In this document: in pieces, positions 53,104 to 63,075 of the stretch
Position numbering within the stretch: the stretch's first letter is position 1
Layout of the letters: the number at the start of each line of letters is the position of its first letter
Notes under the pieces: model-generated
Seen by the model: the letters and a program-made list of their open reading frames with translations, nothing else
Told to the model about the DNA's origin: nothing
Database searches by the model: none
NCBI GenBank assembly: GCA_900114805.1
Contig: FOZN01000003.1
Span: 124,001-188,000 of the forward strand
Source: Agrococcus baldri
Lineage (GTDB): Bacteria > Actinomycetota > Actinomycetes > Actinomycetales > Microbacteriaceae
Length of the DNA: 64,000 nucleotides
Reading direction: 5' to 3'
Position numbers and translations under genes: made by a program

Positions 53104-54186
53104 GTGCCGACCACCTCTGCCATCGCCGCCGTCGGCACCCATCTCCCGCAGCGCATCCGCACGACCGAGCAGACCGAGCGCCGGCTGCGCGACGAGAACC
53201 CCGGCGTGGCGCTGCCGGTCGGGCTGATCCGGCGCATGACCGGCGTCGACCGGGTGCACGAGCGCGAGGAGGGCCAGCAGGCCTCCGATCTCGCGGTCGC
53301 GGCCGCCCGCGAGGCGCTCGCGGCATCGCCGGAGCCGGTCGACCTGCTCATCTTCGCGAGCGCTAGCCAGGATCTCATCGAGCCCGCCACCAGCCACATC
53401 GTGAACGACAAACTGGGCCTGGGCGTGCCGGTGTTCGACGTCAAGAACGCCTGCAACTCGGTGCTCAACGCTATGCAGGTCGCGCACGCCATGATCGTCA
53501 GCGGCCAGGCCCGGCGGGTGCTCATCGCCAGCGGCGAGACACCGACGAGCGCGGTGCGCTGGCGGGTCGCCGACCGCCACCAGTTCGTGCGCTCGTTCCC
53601 CGGCTACACGATGAGCGATGCGGGCGCCGCGCTCATCCTCGAGGCGACGGATGCGTCGGCACGGCCGGGCGGCGCCGGTTCCGCGGGCGCCGGTGCCGTG
53701 AGTGCTGATCCGGTGGGTGCCGACCGTGCCGCGGCCGACACCGGCATCGTCGAGATGGCTTTCTCCGCTGCCAGCCACCACTGGTCGATCGGCACGCTGC
53801 CCATGGGCGGCTCGATGCGACCGCGCGACCCCGAGGCCACCTACTTCGACATCGACGGCCGCGGCCTGCAGCGGGCATTCCTGGCGCTCGGGCCAGAGCT
53901 CGTCACCGGGCTGCTGGCGCGCAGCGGCATCGCGCTAGCCGACCTCGACCTCGTGCTCATGCACCAGGTGGCCGAGCCGCACCTCGGCCCGATCGCCGAC
54001 CGGCTGGGCCTCGGCGTCGAGATGATCCTGCCGACGGTCGCGCAGCACGGCAACCTCGCCTCGGCGACCCTGCCGATCCAGCTGCGCACGGCGCTCGATC
54101 AGGGACTCGTCGGGCCGGGCAGCCTCCTGCTGCTGGTCGGCCTCGCCGGCGGCATCAGCCTGGGCGCCGCGGTGGTGCGGCTGTGA
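53104..54186 (+). CDS. 3-oxoacyl-ACP synthase III family protein, OleA-like
   Basis: Thiolase-fold condensing enzyme of 360 residues. The catalytic triad of the family is present: Cys117 in KNACNSVLNA, His287 in LMHQVAEPHL and Asn317 in AQHGNLASATLP. Sequence context around these residues and a charged loop of about 30 Ala/Gly residues (near residue 190) differ from FabH. OleA-type enzymes condense two acyl-CoAs head to head to beta-keto acids. GTG is seven bases from a TACGCT -10 box. It is the first gene of a four-gene overlapping operon. Confidence 0.88.
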   Translation: MPTTSAIAAVGTHLPQRIRTTEQTERRLRDENPGVALPVGLIRRMTGVDRVHEREEGQQASDLAVAAAREALAASPEPVDLLIFASASQDLIEPATSHIVNDKLGLGVPVFDVKNACNSVLNAMQVAHAMIVSGQARRVLIASGETPTSAVRWRVADRHQFVRSFPGYTMSDAGAALILEATDASARPGGAGSAGAGAVSADPVGADRAAADTGIVEMAFSAASHHWSIGTLPMGGSMRPRDPEATYFDIDGRGLQRAFLALGPELVTGLLARSGIALADLDLVLMHQVAEPHLGPIADRLGLGVEMILPTVAQHGNLASATLPIQLRTALDQGLVGPGSLLLLVGLAGGISLGAAVVRL

Positions 54187-55031
54187 GCGGGACGGCTGGT
54201 GCGGCTGTGACCGCGGCGGACGGGGCGCTCCGTCGCGGCGGCCAAGGGCCGACGGATGCGCGGGGCCGGCTCGCGGTCGTCGTCCCGGTCTACGACGAGG
54301 CGCGCGGCATCGCGCCCACGCTGCGGCAGCTGGCGGCGCAGCGCGACGGCGACTTCGACGCGATCTTCGTCGACAACCGCTCCACCGACGGCTCGCGCGC
54401 GGTGATCGAGGCGTTCGCACGCGAGCGCGGGCTCGACCGCTGGCGCGTCATCGACGAGCCGCAGAAGGGCACCGGCGCGGCGGCCGACACCGGCATGCGG
54501 GCGGCGATCGCGGCCGGCGCGACGATGCTCGCGCGCACCGACGCCGACTGCATCCCGCGGCTCGACTGGACTGCACGCATCCGCCACGCCCTCACGCCGA
54601 GGGGCGCGGGCGGCCTGGGGCTCGAGCTCGTCGCGGGCAGCCTCGTGCCCCGCCACGACGAGGGGCTCGGGCCGGTGCTGCGCACGCTGCTGATGGGCGC
54701 GGTGCACGTGGCGGATGGGTTCGGCGTCGTCAGGCCCGACAACAACGGCCCGCAGTTCCACGGCCCGTACGTCATGGCGCCGGGCTGCAACCTGGCGATC
54801 ACCGCGGCGATGTACGTCGCGGCGGGCGGCTTCCCTCGCACCGCGATCGAGGAGCTGCACGAGGATCGCGCGATCGTGAACGCCGTGCGGCGGCTGACCG
54901 GCAACTACGCGCGCCGGCGCGACGTTGTCGTGCGGGGCTCCTCGCGGCGTGTGCAGGCGTGGGGGCTGAAGAACACGCTGCTCTGGTACAAGGATCACGC
55001 GTACCGGCCGGAGCACGTGGACATCCGATGA
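54183..55031 (+). CDS. Family 2 glycosyltransferase
   Basis: A 282-residue GT-A glycosyltransferase: LAVVVPVYDEARGIAPTL, FVDNRSTDGSRAVIE, KGTGAAADTGMRAA, RTDADCIP (DxD metal site) and a C-terminal acceptor segment ending IEELHEDRAIVNAVRR (ED base). No membrane helix is evident. The GTG overlaps the ketosynthase stop and the stop overlaps the P450 ATG. It could glycosylate a lipid or polyketide-like product of the operon; donor and acceptor are unknown. Confidence 0.88.
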   Translation: MSGTAGAAVTAADGALRRGGQGPTDARGRLAVVVPVYDEARGIAPTLRQLAAQRDGDFDAIFVDNRSTDGSRAVIEAFARERGLDRWRVIDEPQKGTGAAADTGMRAAIAAGATMLARTDADCIPRLDWTARIRHALTPRGAGGLGLELVAGSLVPRHDEGLGPVLRTLLMGAVHVADGFGVVRPDNNGPQFHGPYVMAPGCNLAITAAMYVAAGGFPRTAIEELHEDRAIVNAVRRLTGNYARRRDVVVRGSSRRVQAWGLKNTLLWYKDHAYRPEHVDIR

Positions 55032-56209
55032 GCGGGACGGACCGCCGGCGCGGGCTGGCGCTCGCGATGCGCCGCGACGAGCGGCTGATGCGCGCGGTGC
55101 ACCCGATCGGCTACCCGCTGCTGCAGGCGGTGCCGGGGCCGGTGCGGCGGGTGCCGGGCCTGGGCGTGGTGGTGAAGGATGCCGCGCTCGCGCGGCAGGT
55201 GCTGCTCGACGGCGAGGGCTTCTCGAAGCAGGGGCCGGGCGCCTCGAGCGACCTGTGGACGCCGGTGCTCGGCGCCCGGGTGCTCGTGAACATGCACGGC
55301 GAGGACCACCGAGCGCTGCGGCGCCGGCTCGCGCCGATCTTCTCGCCCTCGTTCGTCGAGCCGCTCGTGCAGCAGAGCCTCGGGCCCGGGGCCGCAGCGG
55401 TCGAGCGGCGGCTGCTCGCGGGGGAGCGCGTCGACCTGGCCGCCCATGCGCGGCGGTCGGCGAGCGCCGCCATCGCGCTGCTGGTCGGGCTCGAGCGCGA
55501 GGCCGTCGACGACCGGCTCTTCCGGCAGATCGCCGGCATCACCGGCATGGTGCGGCTCACGCGGCCGACGCTGAGCCCCGCCCAGGTGCGCAGCGCGCGA
55601 GCGGTGCTCGACTCGCTCGGCGAGCACGCGGCCGCCGCCTACCGCGGCGACGAGTCGACCCTGCCGGGGCGGCTGCGCGGGCTCGGCCTCTCGGAGGACG
55701 AGGCGCTGGGCGCCGTGGGCGCCTTCATCCTCACCGGCACCGAGACGATCGCCGCGGCGATCCCGCGCATCGTCGCGCTGCTGGCCGACAGCGGCACCCT
55801 GCGCGAGGCGCGCGATGAGGCCGGCGCCGAGCGGGCGATCGCCGAGGGGCTGCGCTGGACGACGCCGACGCCGGTCATGCTGCGCTCCACGATCGCCGAG
55901 CGCACGGTCGGCGCGCTGCGGGTCGCGCCCGGCGACCGCGTGATCATCGCCACCTACGCGGCCGACCGGGCGGCCGGCGGCTTCGACCCCGCGAGCGACC
56001 GGGCGGCGAGCCTCAAGCAGCTCTGGTTCGGCGCCGGCGCGCACTTCTGCATCGGGGCGCCGCTGGCGATGGCCGAGATCCGGCTGGCGCTCGCGGCCCT
56101 GCGCCGCGTCGAGGCATCGGGCCGTCAGGTGCGTGTCACGGCCCGCACGCCCGCCCGCGGCCAGCTGCTGCCCGGCTATGCACGACTCATCCTGGAGGCC
56201 CGCCCGTGA
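55028..56209 (+). CDS. Cytochrome P450
   Basis: A 393-residue soluble P450. Heme ligand Cys341 lies in FGAGAHFCIGAPLA; the ExxR pair is in EGLRW; the I-helix oxygen site is AFILTGTETIAAAI, a GTET form of the usual AGxET; MHGEDHRALRRRLAPIFS is the C-helix. Such bacterial P450s hydroxylate secondary metabolites or fatty acids. No ferredoxin or reductase gene is adjacent. Overlaps both neighbours (ATGA at the start, GTGA at the end). Confidence 0.93.
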   Translation: MSGTDRRRGLALAMRRDERLMRAVHPIGYPLLQAVPGPVRRVPGLGVVVKDAALARQVLLDGEGFSKQGPGASSDLWTPVLGARVLVNMHGEDHRALRRRLAPIFSPSFVEPLVQQSLGPGAAAVERRLLAGERVDLAAHARRSASAAIALLVGLEREAVDDRLFRQIAGITGMVRLTRPTLSPAQVRSARAVLDSLGEHAAAAYRGDESTLPGRLRGLGLSEDEALGAVGAFILTGTETIAAAIPRIVALLADSGTLREARDEAGAERAIAEGLRWTTPTPVMLRSTIAERTVGALRVAPGDRVIIATYAADRAAGGFDPASDRAASLKQLWFGAGAHFCIGAPLAMAEIRLALAALRRVEASGRQVRVTARTPARGQLLPGYARLILEARP

Positions 56210-57762
56210 GCATGCTCGAGGCCGTCCTGGCCGCCACCCGCGAGCACGCGGCGCTGCCGGCGATCACCGGGGGCGGCCGCACCCTGCACTTCGCGCAGCT
56301 GGGCGAGCGCATCGAGCGCACGGCGACGGGGTTGGCGGATGCCGGCATGCGGCCGGGCGATCGGGTCGCGTTCTCGGTGCGGCCGTCGGTCGACGCCGTG
56401 GTGCTGGCGCTCGCGGTGTGCCGGGCGGGCGGGCAGATCGCCTTCGTCGACCTGGGCGCCGGGCCCGAGCTGCTCGCCGCCAGGCTGGCGCTCGCGCAGC
56501 CGCAGTGGACGGCCGCCGAGTCGCTGCTGCACCTGGTCTCCGCCCCGGGGCTGCGCCGCATCGCCCGCAGCCGCGGCGTCGACCTGCCCGCCTACCGCGA
56601 GCTGCTGCCGAACGCCCGCCACATCGTCACCGGCCGCGCGCTGCCCGGCGCGCCGCGCGGCGCGCTGCGGCTCGACCGGCTGGCGCGCACCGCACCGCGC
56701 GCGCTGCCGCCGGCAGACCCCGCCGCCGATGCGCTGCTCATCTTCACCTCCGGCACCACCGGTGAGCCCAAGACCGTGCTGCACACGCTCGCCTCCCTCG
56801 GCGCAGGCCTCGCCGACATCCGTGCCGGCCTCGGGCTCGAGCCCGGGCTGCGCGTGCTCACCGACCAGCTCATGATCGGCCTGCCGGCGCTCATCGCCGG
56901 CAGCCACTGGACGCTGCCGCCTGCCGGTCTCGACCCGGCCGCCTCGCCCGCGCGGTACCTGCCGCTGCTGGGCGCCGCCGACGCGATCTTCGCCTCTCCC
57001 GCAGGCCTCGACGCCATGCTCCGCGAGCTCGACGAGCGGCGGGCCGCCGGCGCCGAGCGGTACGAGAGCGCCGTGCGCCTGATCGCGCTGGGCGGCGCGC
57101 CGGTGCTGCCGCCCCTCATCGAGCGCGCGCTGACGCGCTTCCCCGACGCACGCATCCGCTGCGTGTACGGCATGAGCGAGATCCTGCCGGTGGCGATCGC
57201 CGACGGTGCCGAGAAGCTGCACGCGAGCGGCGAGGGCGACTACGTGGGGCGCGTGGCCTCGAGCGTCGATGCCCGCATCGACGACGGCGAGCTGGTGCTG
57301 GCCGGACCCGGCCTGGCCCGCGCGTACGTGCACGAGCTGCCGCGCGAGCTCGGCGAGGTGCGCACGGGCGATCTGGCGCGCATCGACGGCGACCGGCTGA
57401 CGCTGCTGGGTCGCAAGAAGGACATGCTGCTGCGCGGCACCCAGAACATCTACGTCGGCCTGTACGAGCCGGTGATCGCCTCGCTGCCGGGCGTCGCCGA
57501 CGCCGCCATGGTGGGCGTGCCCGACGCGATCGGCGACGACCGCGTCGTGGTCGCGGTGGTGCCCGAGGGTGCACCGGAAGATCTCCCGGCCGACCCTGCG
57601 CATCCGCTGGCCCGACGCGTCGCGGCGGCGCTGCCGGGCCTCATCGACCACGGCGCGCTGCCCGATCTGGTGGTGGCGATCGGCGCGCTGCCCAGGCGGG
57701 GGCGGATGCGCAAGCCCGACCGGGGCGCGCTCGTCGCCCTGGTCGCGCCCCACGTCTCGTAG
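56206..57762 (+). CDS. Acyl-adenylating ligase (AMP-dependent synthetase/ligase, OleC-like)
   Basis: An ANL-family enzyme of 518 residues. The AMP motif is LIFTSGTTGEPKTVLH, then YGMSEILP, TGDLARIDGD and the hinge GRKKDMLLRGTQNIYVGLYE, and the catalytic lysine near the end is in RGRMRKPDRG. In OleA-type pathways the partner ligase OleC forms a beta-lactone. The other two usual partners, OleB hydrolase and OleD reductase, are absent here, so the ligase might instead activate the fatty acid for the ketosynthase. Last gene of the operon, GTGA overlap. Confidence 0.88.
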   Translation: MSMLEAVLAATREHAALPAITGGGRTLHFAQLGERIERTATGLADAGMRPGDRVAFSVRPSVDAVVLALAVCRAGGQIAFVDLGAGPELLAARLALAQPQWTAAESLLHLVSAPGLRRIARSRGVDLPAYRELLPNARHIVTGRALPGAPRGALRLDRLARTAPRALPPADPAADALLIFTSGTTGEPKTVLHTLASLGAGLADIRAGLGLEPGLRVLTDQLMIGLPALIAGSHWTLPPAGLDPAASPARYLPLLGAADAIFASPAGLDAMLRELDERRAAGAERYESAVRLIALGGAPVLPPLIERALTRFPDARIRCVYGMSEILPVAIADGAEKLHASGEGDYVGRVASSVDARIDDGELVLAGPGLARAYVHELPRELGEVRTGDLARIDGDRLTLLGRKKDMLLRGTQNIYVGLYEPVIASLPGVADAAMVGVPDAIGDDRVVVAVVPEGAPEDLPADPAHPLARRVAAALPGLIDHGALPDLVVAIGALPRRGRMRKPDRGALVALVAPHVS

Positions 57763-57776
57763 CGCGGAAGTGCGGC

Positions 57777-57808
57777 TAGGGTGCACGATGAATGGTCGGC
57801 TCAGATGA
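57777..57808 (+). promoter_or_regulatory. Possible leaderless six-codon leader ORF before the orphan gene
   Basis: TAGGGT (57777-57782) is five bases before ATG 57788, which opens the short frame MNGRLR and stop (57788-57808). The main ATG follows 30 bases later. This arrangement may be accidental. Confidence 0.25.
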
Positions 57809-57837
57809 TGTGAGCCCCACGCTCAGATGGGTTTCGC

Positions 57838-58320
57838 ATGGTCGCAGATGTCGTCGTCGCAGCGACGCCGATCGCTGCCCTCACGGAGGAAGCCGTTCAG
57901 ACTGCCTTCGCGTTGCGTCTCATGACCGAGTCGCAGGTCGTGCGCGTCTCGGAACGCCGGATGGCTGCTGGGCTCCCGCTTACGGAGCGAGAGCGGACGA
58001 CGGCGCTGAGGCTCAGCGATGAGTTCGACGCTGTCGCGGCGGACTGGTGGAGCGAGCCCCCGGTTCGAGTCCGAGACCTGCTTGATGAGATCTCGAGCGG
58101 ATCGCTGCGGGTGGTGCTCGTCTTCCTGGTCGCATCCGCCGCTGAGCGGATCCCTGACGATGAGGCGGCGGTCTGGGAGATCGAATCGATCCTTGATTCG
58201 CTCGACGTTGGCGGCTTGTTCGCCAACGACCGGTTCTTCTCGGCAGGATCCAGAGGGCGATGGCGCAACGGCGAGGGCATCCGGATCGCTGCGCTGCGGG
58301 AAGCGAAGCAACTGTCGTGA
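57838..58320 (+). CDS. Hypothetical protein, lower GC than neighbours
   Basis: A 160-residue soluble, acidic protein (VRDLLDEISSGSLRVVLVFLVASAAERIPDDEAAVWEIE). I recognise no family. Its GC content is visibly lower (about 65% in a sampled line versus more than 70% around it) and it uses AT-ending codons more often, which suggests recent acquisition. ATG 57838 has at best a weak GATGGG upstream. The frame is open to TGA at 58318 and continues beyond it as a further 91 codons without interruption (see the next entry). Confidence 0.6.
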   Translation: MVADVVVAATPIAALTEEAVQTAFALRLMTESQVVRVSERRMAAGLPLTERERTTALRLSDEFDAVAADWWSEPPVRVRDLLDEISSGSLRVVLVFLVASAAERIPDDEAAVWEIESILDSLDVGGLFANDRFFSAGSRGRWRNGEGIRIAALREAKQLS

Positions 58321-58617
58321 CCGTGTCAGGACGTTCCGATCAGGACTGGGGGCAGGGCACGAGGGCGTCCGGCGGGATGTGGAGCGCGCGCTCCTGCGCT
58401 TGAAGCGCTGACGAGGAAGCGCACGTCGACATGGCGCTGGCAGACCTGGCAGGCCACCCGCCCTGACGTGGCCGTGCTCGATCGGGGCCGACCGGAGATT
58501 GAGCCGACGCTCACGCGGTTGCAGCGAGCGAAAAAGGTATACGGCGATTGGCTCTTCGGATCGACCCCGCAGCGCAACCTGCCGTATACCTAACCACGCG
58601 CCTCGGGCGCGGACGGC
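58321..58617. other. 297-base gap with an open frame and an inverted repeat, no confident gene
   Basis: Directly after the preceding TGA the same frame stays open to a TAA at 58592. Its last part looks protein-like (VLDRGRPEIEPTLTRLQ, then AKKVYGDWLFGST and RNLPYT), so it may be a remnant of a longer gene or a small gene starting with GTG 58468 or 58474. AGGTATACGGC (58535-58545) and GCCGTATACCT (58581-58591) are exact inverted repeats 35 bases apart that overlap the end of this frame. Otherwise nothing was seen. Confidence 0.35.
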
Positions 58618-59460
58618 TCAGGCGGAGGGGTCAGCGGAGGAGACCGGCTCGGCCTCGGACTCGGCGGGCTCGTCGATCGCGAGGTGCTCGCGGGCGAACT
58701 CGAGCGTCTCGGTGAGCAGTCGCAGCCGGTCGCGCTCGTTGCGCGCGTACCGGGTCTTGATCTCTGCGACCACCTGGCCGCTCCACTGCTGCTGCGCGAG
58801 CATCTGCAGCACCTCGGCGACCGGCTCGTTGCCGTGGCCGGGGATGAGGTGCTCGTCGAACACGCGGCCCTCCTCCGCCGCAACACCATCCGTGAGGTGC
58901 AGGTGCCGCAGTCGATCGCCCAGGTCGAGCGCGAGCTGCATCGAGTCGCGCTTGGCGAGCGCGCAGTGCGAGAAGTCGAGCGTGGCGTGGTCGACATCCA
59001 TCTCGCTCGGGTCGATGCCCGGCAGGTACGCCTGCCGGTCGATGCCGCCGGCGGCCCAGGGGAACATGTTCTCCACCGCCACCTCGACGCCGTGCTTCTG
59101 CTCCGTCGCGCGCACCGCATCCGTGAACGTCCTCGCGTACTTGCCCTGCCACCGGAAGGGCGGATGCACGACCACGGTTGGCGCACCGACATCGACCGCG
59201 AGCTGCGCCGAGCGGTCGAGCTTCGTGAACGGGTCGCGGCCCCACACGAAGGTGGTCAGCAGCACCACCGGCGCGTGGATGGCCATGATGGGCTGCTCGT
59301 AGCGCTCGGCGTACTCCAGCAGCTTCTCGGGACTGCGGGTCTTCGCGTCGGTCGTGACCATCACCTCGACACCGTCGAAGCCCGCCTCGCGCGAGAGCCG
59401 GAAGCCGTCCTCGACCCCCTTGGGGAAGACGGAGATCGTGCTCAGGCCGACCTGGATCAT
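58618..59460 (-). CDS. Sugar phosphate isomerase/epimerase (xylose isomerase-like TIM barrel)
   Basis: A 280-residue TIM barrel of the AP endonuclease 2 / sugar isomerase superfamily. FRLSREAGFDGVEVMVTT, MAIHAPVVLLTT, TVVVHPPFRWQGK, VAVENMFPWA, LDFSHCALAK, HLHLTDG and EIKTRY carry metal-binding His, Glu and Asp at strand ends. Function unassigned. ATG 59460 is seven bases from TACCGT (59473-59468), consistent with a leaderless mRNA. The C-terminal tail (AESEAEPVSSADPSA) is acidic and disordered. Divergent from ilvD. Confidence 0.85.
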   Translation of the reverse strand: MIQVGLSTISVFPKGVEDGFRLSREAGFDGVEVMVTTDAKTRSPEKLLEYAERYEQPIMAIHAPVVLLTTFVWGRDPFTKLDRSAQLAVDVGAPTVVVHPPFRWQGKYARTFTDAVRATEQKHGVEVAVENMFPWAAGGIDRQAYLPGIDPSEMDVDHATLDFSHCALAKRDSMQLALDLGDRLRHLHLTDGVAAEEGRVFDEHLIPGHGNEPVAEVLQMLAQQQWSGQVVAEIKTRYARNERDRLRLLTETLEFAREHLAIDEPAESEAEPVSSADPSA

Positions 59461-59548
59461 GCAACCGACGGTAGACCCTTCCGCTGAACATGGCACAGCG
59501 AGAGCACGTCGATCTGGGTGCGGGAGGAATCTGACATCACCCCCGGCG

Positions 59549-59554
59549 TAGGAT
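59549..59554 (+). promoter_or_regulatory. Leaderless -10 box of ilvD
   Basis: TAGGAT (59549-59554) is followed six bases later by the ATG, with no ribosome-binding site. Together with the divergent TACCGT at 59473-59468 it marks the shared promoter region. No ilv attenuator or leader peptide is visible. Confidence 0.5.
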
Positions 59555-59560
59555 CGGGAC

Positions 59561-61258
59561 ATGCCAGAGATCGACATCAAGCCGCGTTCCCGCGCCGTCA
59601 CCGACGGCGTCGAAGCCACCACCAGCCGCGGCATGCTGCGCGCCGTCGGCATGGGCGACGGCGACTGGGAGAAGCCCCAGATCGGCATCGCGAGCTCGTG
59701 GAACGAGATCACCCCGTGCAACCTCTCGCTCGACCGCCTCGCGCGCTCGGCGAAGGAGGGCGTGCACGCCGGCGCCGGCTACCCGCTGCAGTTCGGCACC
59801 GTCTCGGTCTCTGACGGCATCTCGATGGGCCACGAGGGCATGCACTTCTCGCTCGTCTCCCGCGAGGTGATCGCCGACTCGGTCGAGGTCGTCGTCAACG
59901 CCGAGCGGCTCGACGGCACCGTGCTGCTGGCCGGCTGCGACAAGTCGCTGCCCGGCATGCTGATGGCCGCCGCCCGCCTCGACCTGGCGAGCGTGTTCGT
60001 CTACGCCGGCTCGATCGCGCCGGGCTTCGCGAAGCTCGAGGACGGCACGATCCCCGAGTCGCTCACGATCATCGACTCCTTCGAGGCCGTCGGCGCCTTC
60101 AAGGCCGGCAAGATCTCCGCCGAGGACCTGCACCGCATCGAGTGCGGCTTCGCGCCCGGCGAGGGCGCCTGCGGCGGCATGTACACCGCCAACACCATGG
60201 CCTGCGTGGCCGAGGCGCTCGGCATGAGCCTGCCCGGCTCGGCGACCCCGCTGTCGGCCGACCGCCGCCGCGACTACTACGCCCGTCAGTCGGGCACCGC
60301 CGTGGTCGAGCTGCTGCGCAAGGGCATCACCGCCCGCGACATCCTCACCAAGGAGGCGTTCGAGAACGCCATCACCGTCGCGATGGTGCTCGGCGGCTCG
60401 ACGAACGCCGTGCTGCACCTGCTGGCGATCGCGCACGAGGCAGAGGTCGAGCTCACCCTCGAGGACTTCCGCCGCATCGGCGCCCGCTCGCCGCACCTCG
60501 CCGACGTCAAGCCATTCGGCGCCTACGTCGCGCAGGACTTCGACCGCGTCGGCGGCATGCCCGTCGTGATGAAGGCGCTGCTCGACGCGGGCCTGCTGCA
60601 CGGCGACGTGCTCACCGTCACCGGCAAGACGCTCGCCGAGAACCTGGCCGAGCTCGACCCGCAGCCCATCGACGGCACCGTCGTGCGCGCCATCGAGGAC
60701 CCCATCCATGCCACCGGCGGCCTGACGATCCTGCAGGGCACGCTCGCCCCCGAGGGCGCGGTCGTCAAGACCGCCGGCTTCGACGCCGAGGTCTTCGAGG
60801 GCCCCGCCCGCGTGTTCGACCGCGAGCGCGCCGCCATGGACGCGCTCACGGCCGGCGAGGTCAAGGCCGGCGACGTCGTCGTCATCCGCTACGAGGGCCC
60901 GAAGGGCGGCCCCGGCATGCGCGAGATGCTCGCGATCACCGCCGCCATCAAGGGCGCAGGCCTCGGCAAGGATGTACTACTCTTGACCGACGGCAGATTC
61001 TCGGGCGGCACAACCGGCCTGTGCATCGGCCACATCGCCCCTGAGGCGGTCGACTCCGGTCCGATCGCCTTCGTGCGCGACGGAGACCGCATCAAGGTCG
61101 ACATCGCCGCTCGCTCGCTTGACCTGATCGTCGACGAGGCAGAGCTCGCCTCCCGGCGTGACGGCTGGGAGCCGCTGCCCCCGCGCTACACGCGCGGCGT
61201 CCTCGCCAAGTACGCGAAGCTCGTGCAATCCGCCGCCACCGGCGCGGTTACGGGCTGA
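59561..61258 (+). CDS. ilvD: Dihydroxy-acid dehydratase
   Basis: Iron-sulfur enzyme of isoleucine and valine synthesis; dehydrates 2,3-dihydroxy-3-methylvalerate and -isovalerate. The 565 residues carry the cluster cysteines in [18 protein letters not shown] and [14 protein letters not shown], plus [14 protein letters not shown] and [12 protein letters not shown] near the C terminus. It is the first gene of a run ilvD-ilvB-ilvN-ilvC and is 29 bases from ilvB. Translation appears leaderless. Confidence 0.97.
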   Translation: MPEIDIKPRSRAVTDGVEATTSRGMLRAVGMGDGDWEKPQIGIASSWNEITPCNLSLDRLARSAKEGVHAGAGYPLQFGTVSVSDGISMGHEGMHFSLVSREVIADSVEVVVNAERLDGTVLLAGCDKSLPGMLMAAARLDLASVFVYAGSIAPGFAKLEDGTIPESLTIIDSFEAVGAFKAGKISAEDLHRIECGFAPGEGACGGMYTANTMACVAEALGMSLPGSATPLSADRRRDYYARQSGTAVVELLRKGITARDILTKEAFENAITVAMVLGGSTNAVLHLLAIAHEAEVELTLEDFRRIGARSPHLADVKPFGAYVAQDFDRVGGMPVVMKALLDAGLLHGDVLTVTGKTLAENLAELDPQPIDGTVVRAIEDPIHATGGLTILQGTLAPEGAVVKTAGFDAEVFEGPARVFDRERAAMDALTAGEVKAGDVVVIRYEGPKGGPGMREMLAITAAIKGAGLGKDVLLLTDGRFSGGTTGLCIGHIAPEAVDSGPIAFVRDGDRIKVDIAARSLDLIVDEAELASRRDGWEPLPPRYTRGVLAKYAKLVQSAATGAVTG

Positions 61259-61287
61259 CGCATCCAGGCATCGAGCCCAGGAGAGCC

Positions 61288-63075
61288 ATGACCATCACCC
61301 CACGGCCTGCGCCGCCTCGCAGCGCCGAGCCGCCCATCCTCACCGGATCCGGCGCCGTCCTCAAGTCGCTCGAGCTGCTCGGCGTCACCGACGTCTTCGG
61401 CATTCCCGGCGGCGCCATCATCCCGTTCTACGACGAGCTGATGCAGCAGAGCGCCATCCGCCACATCCTCGTCCGCCACGAGCAGGGCGGCGGGCACGCC
61501 GCCGAGGGCTACGCCGCCGCCACCGGCAGGGTCGGCGTGTGCCTCGCCACCAGCGGCCCGGGCGCCACGAACCTCGTCACCGCCATCGCCGACGCCTACA
61601 TGGACTCGGTGCCGATGGTCGCCATCACCGGGCAGGTCTTCAGTCACCTGATCGGCACGGATGCGTTCCAGGAGGCGGACATCACCGGCATCGTGATGCC
61701 GATCACGAAGCACACCTTCCAGGTGACCCGCCCCGAGGGCGTGCCGGCCGCCATCAAGGCCGCCTTCCACATCGCCTCCACCGGCCGCCCGGGCCCGGTG
61801 CTGGTCGACATCACGAAGGACGCGCAGGCGGACAGCGCGCCGTTCGTGTGGCCCGAGAAGCTCGACCTGCCCGGCTACCGCCCGGTCACGAAGGCGCACG
61901 GCAAGCAGATCACCGCCGCCGCGCAGCTGCTCTCCCAGTCGCAGCGCCCGCTGCTGTACGTCGGCGGCGGCGTCATCCGCGCGAAGGCCTCGGCCGAGCT
62001 GCTCGACTTCGCCGAGTCGACCGGTGCGCCGGTCGTCACGACGCTGATGGCGCGCGGCGCCTTCCCCGACTCGCACCCGCAGCACCTCGGCATGCCCGGC
62101 ATGCACGGCGCTGTGCCGGCGGTGCTCGCCTTCCAGGAGTGCGACCTCATCATCGCCCTCGGCGCGCGCTTCGACGACCGCGTCACCGGCAAGGTGCACG
62201 AGTTCGCGCCCGGCGCGAAGGTGATCCACGTCGACGTCGACCCGGCCGAGATCTCCAAGATCCGCACGGCCGACGTGCCGATCGTCGGCGACGTGCGCGA
62301 CGTGCTCTCCGACCTGTCGATCGCCTTCCAGGAGCTCGCTGTCGACGAGCGCCCCGATCTCACCGACTGGTGGGAGCGGCTGCACGGCCTGCAGGAGCGC
62401 TTCCCGCTCGGCTTCACCGAGCCCAGCGACGGCAAGCTCTCGCCGCAGCACGTCATCCAGCGCATCGGCGCGATCACCGGGCCGGAGGCGATCTACGCCG
62501 CGGGCGTCGGCCAGCACCAGATGTGGGCGGCGCAGTTCATCAAGTACGAGCGCCCCAACTCGTGGCTCAACTCCGGCGGCGCCGGCACGATGGGCTACGG
62601 CGTGCCCGCGGCGATGGGCGCGAAGGTTGCGGAGCCCGACCGCGTGGTGTGGGCGATCGACGGCGACGGATGCTTCCAGATGACCAATCAGGAGCTCGCC
62701 ACCTGCACGCTCAACGACATCCCCATCAAGGTCGCGATCATCAACAACTCGTCGCTCGGCATGGTGCGGCAGTGGCAGAGCCTGTTCTACGAGGGCCGGC
62801 ACTCCTTCACCGACCTGGAGACGGGCTCCGACGCCAAGATGATCCCCGACTTCGTGAAGCTCGGCGACGCCTACGGCTGCCTCGCCATCCGGGTCACGAA
62901 GCCCGAGGAGGTCGACCCGGCCATCAAGCTCGCGCTCGAGACCAACGACCGGCCCGTGGTGATCGACTTCATCGTGTCGAAGGATTCGATGGTGTGGCCG
63001 ATGGTGCCACAGGGGGTCTCGAACTCCTTCGTGCAGTACGCCGTCGATCACAGCCCGGTGTGGGAGGAGGAGTGA
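61288..63075 (+). CDS. ilvB: Acetolactate synthase, large (catalytic) subunit
   Basis: TPP- and FAD-dependent enzyme that makes acetolactate from pyruvate, or acetohydroxybutyrate from pyruvate plus 2-oxobutanoate. The 595 residues have the catalytic Glu in [31 protein letters not shown], the FAD region [12 protein letters not shown], and the TPP site [12 protein letters not shown]...[21 protein letters not shown] replaces the common RHEQGAAH. AGGAG precedes the ATG. The stop overlaps ilvN. Confidence 0.97.
   Translation: MTITPRPAPPRSAEPPILTGSGAVLKSLELLGVTDVFGIPGGAIIPFYDELMQQSAIRHILVRHEQGGGHAAEGYAAATGRVGVCLATSGPGATNLVTAIADAYMDSVPMVAITGQVFSHLIGTDAFQEADITGIVMPITKHTFQVTRPEGVPAAIKAAFHIASTGRPGPVLVDITKDAQADSAPFVWPEKLDLPGYRPVTKAHGKQITAAAQLLSQSQRPLLYVGGGVIRAKASAELLDFAESTGAPVVTTLMARGAFPDSHPQHLGMPGMHGAVPAVLAFQECDLIIALGARFDDRVTGKVHEFAPGAKVIHVDVDPAEISKIRTADVPIVGDVRDVLSDLSIAFQELAVDERPDLTDWWERLHGLQERFPLGFTEPSDGKLSPQHVIQRIGAITGPEAIYAAGVGQHQMWAAQFIKYERPNSWLNSGGAGTMGYGVPAAMGAKVAEPDRVVWAIDGDGCFQMTNQELATCTLNDIPIKVAIINNSSLGMVRQWQSLFYEGRHSFTDLETGSDAKMIPDFVKLGDAYGCLAIRVTKPEEVDPAIKLALETNDRPVVIDFIVSKDSMVWPMVPQGVSNSFVQYAVDHSPVWEEE

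Noticed and set aside
58535-58591. Inverted repeat as the terminal repeats of an insertion sequence
   Set aside because: Only 35 bases lie between the arms, with no transposase or target duplication.
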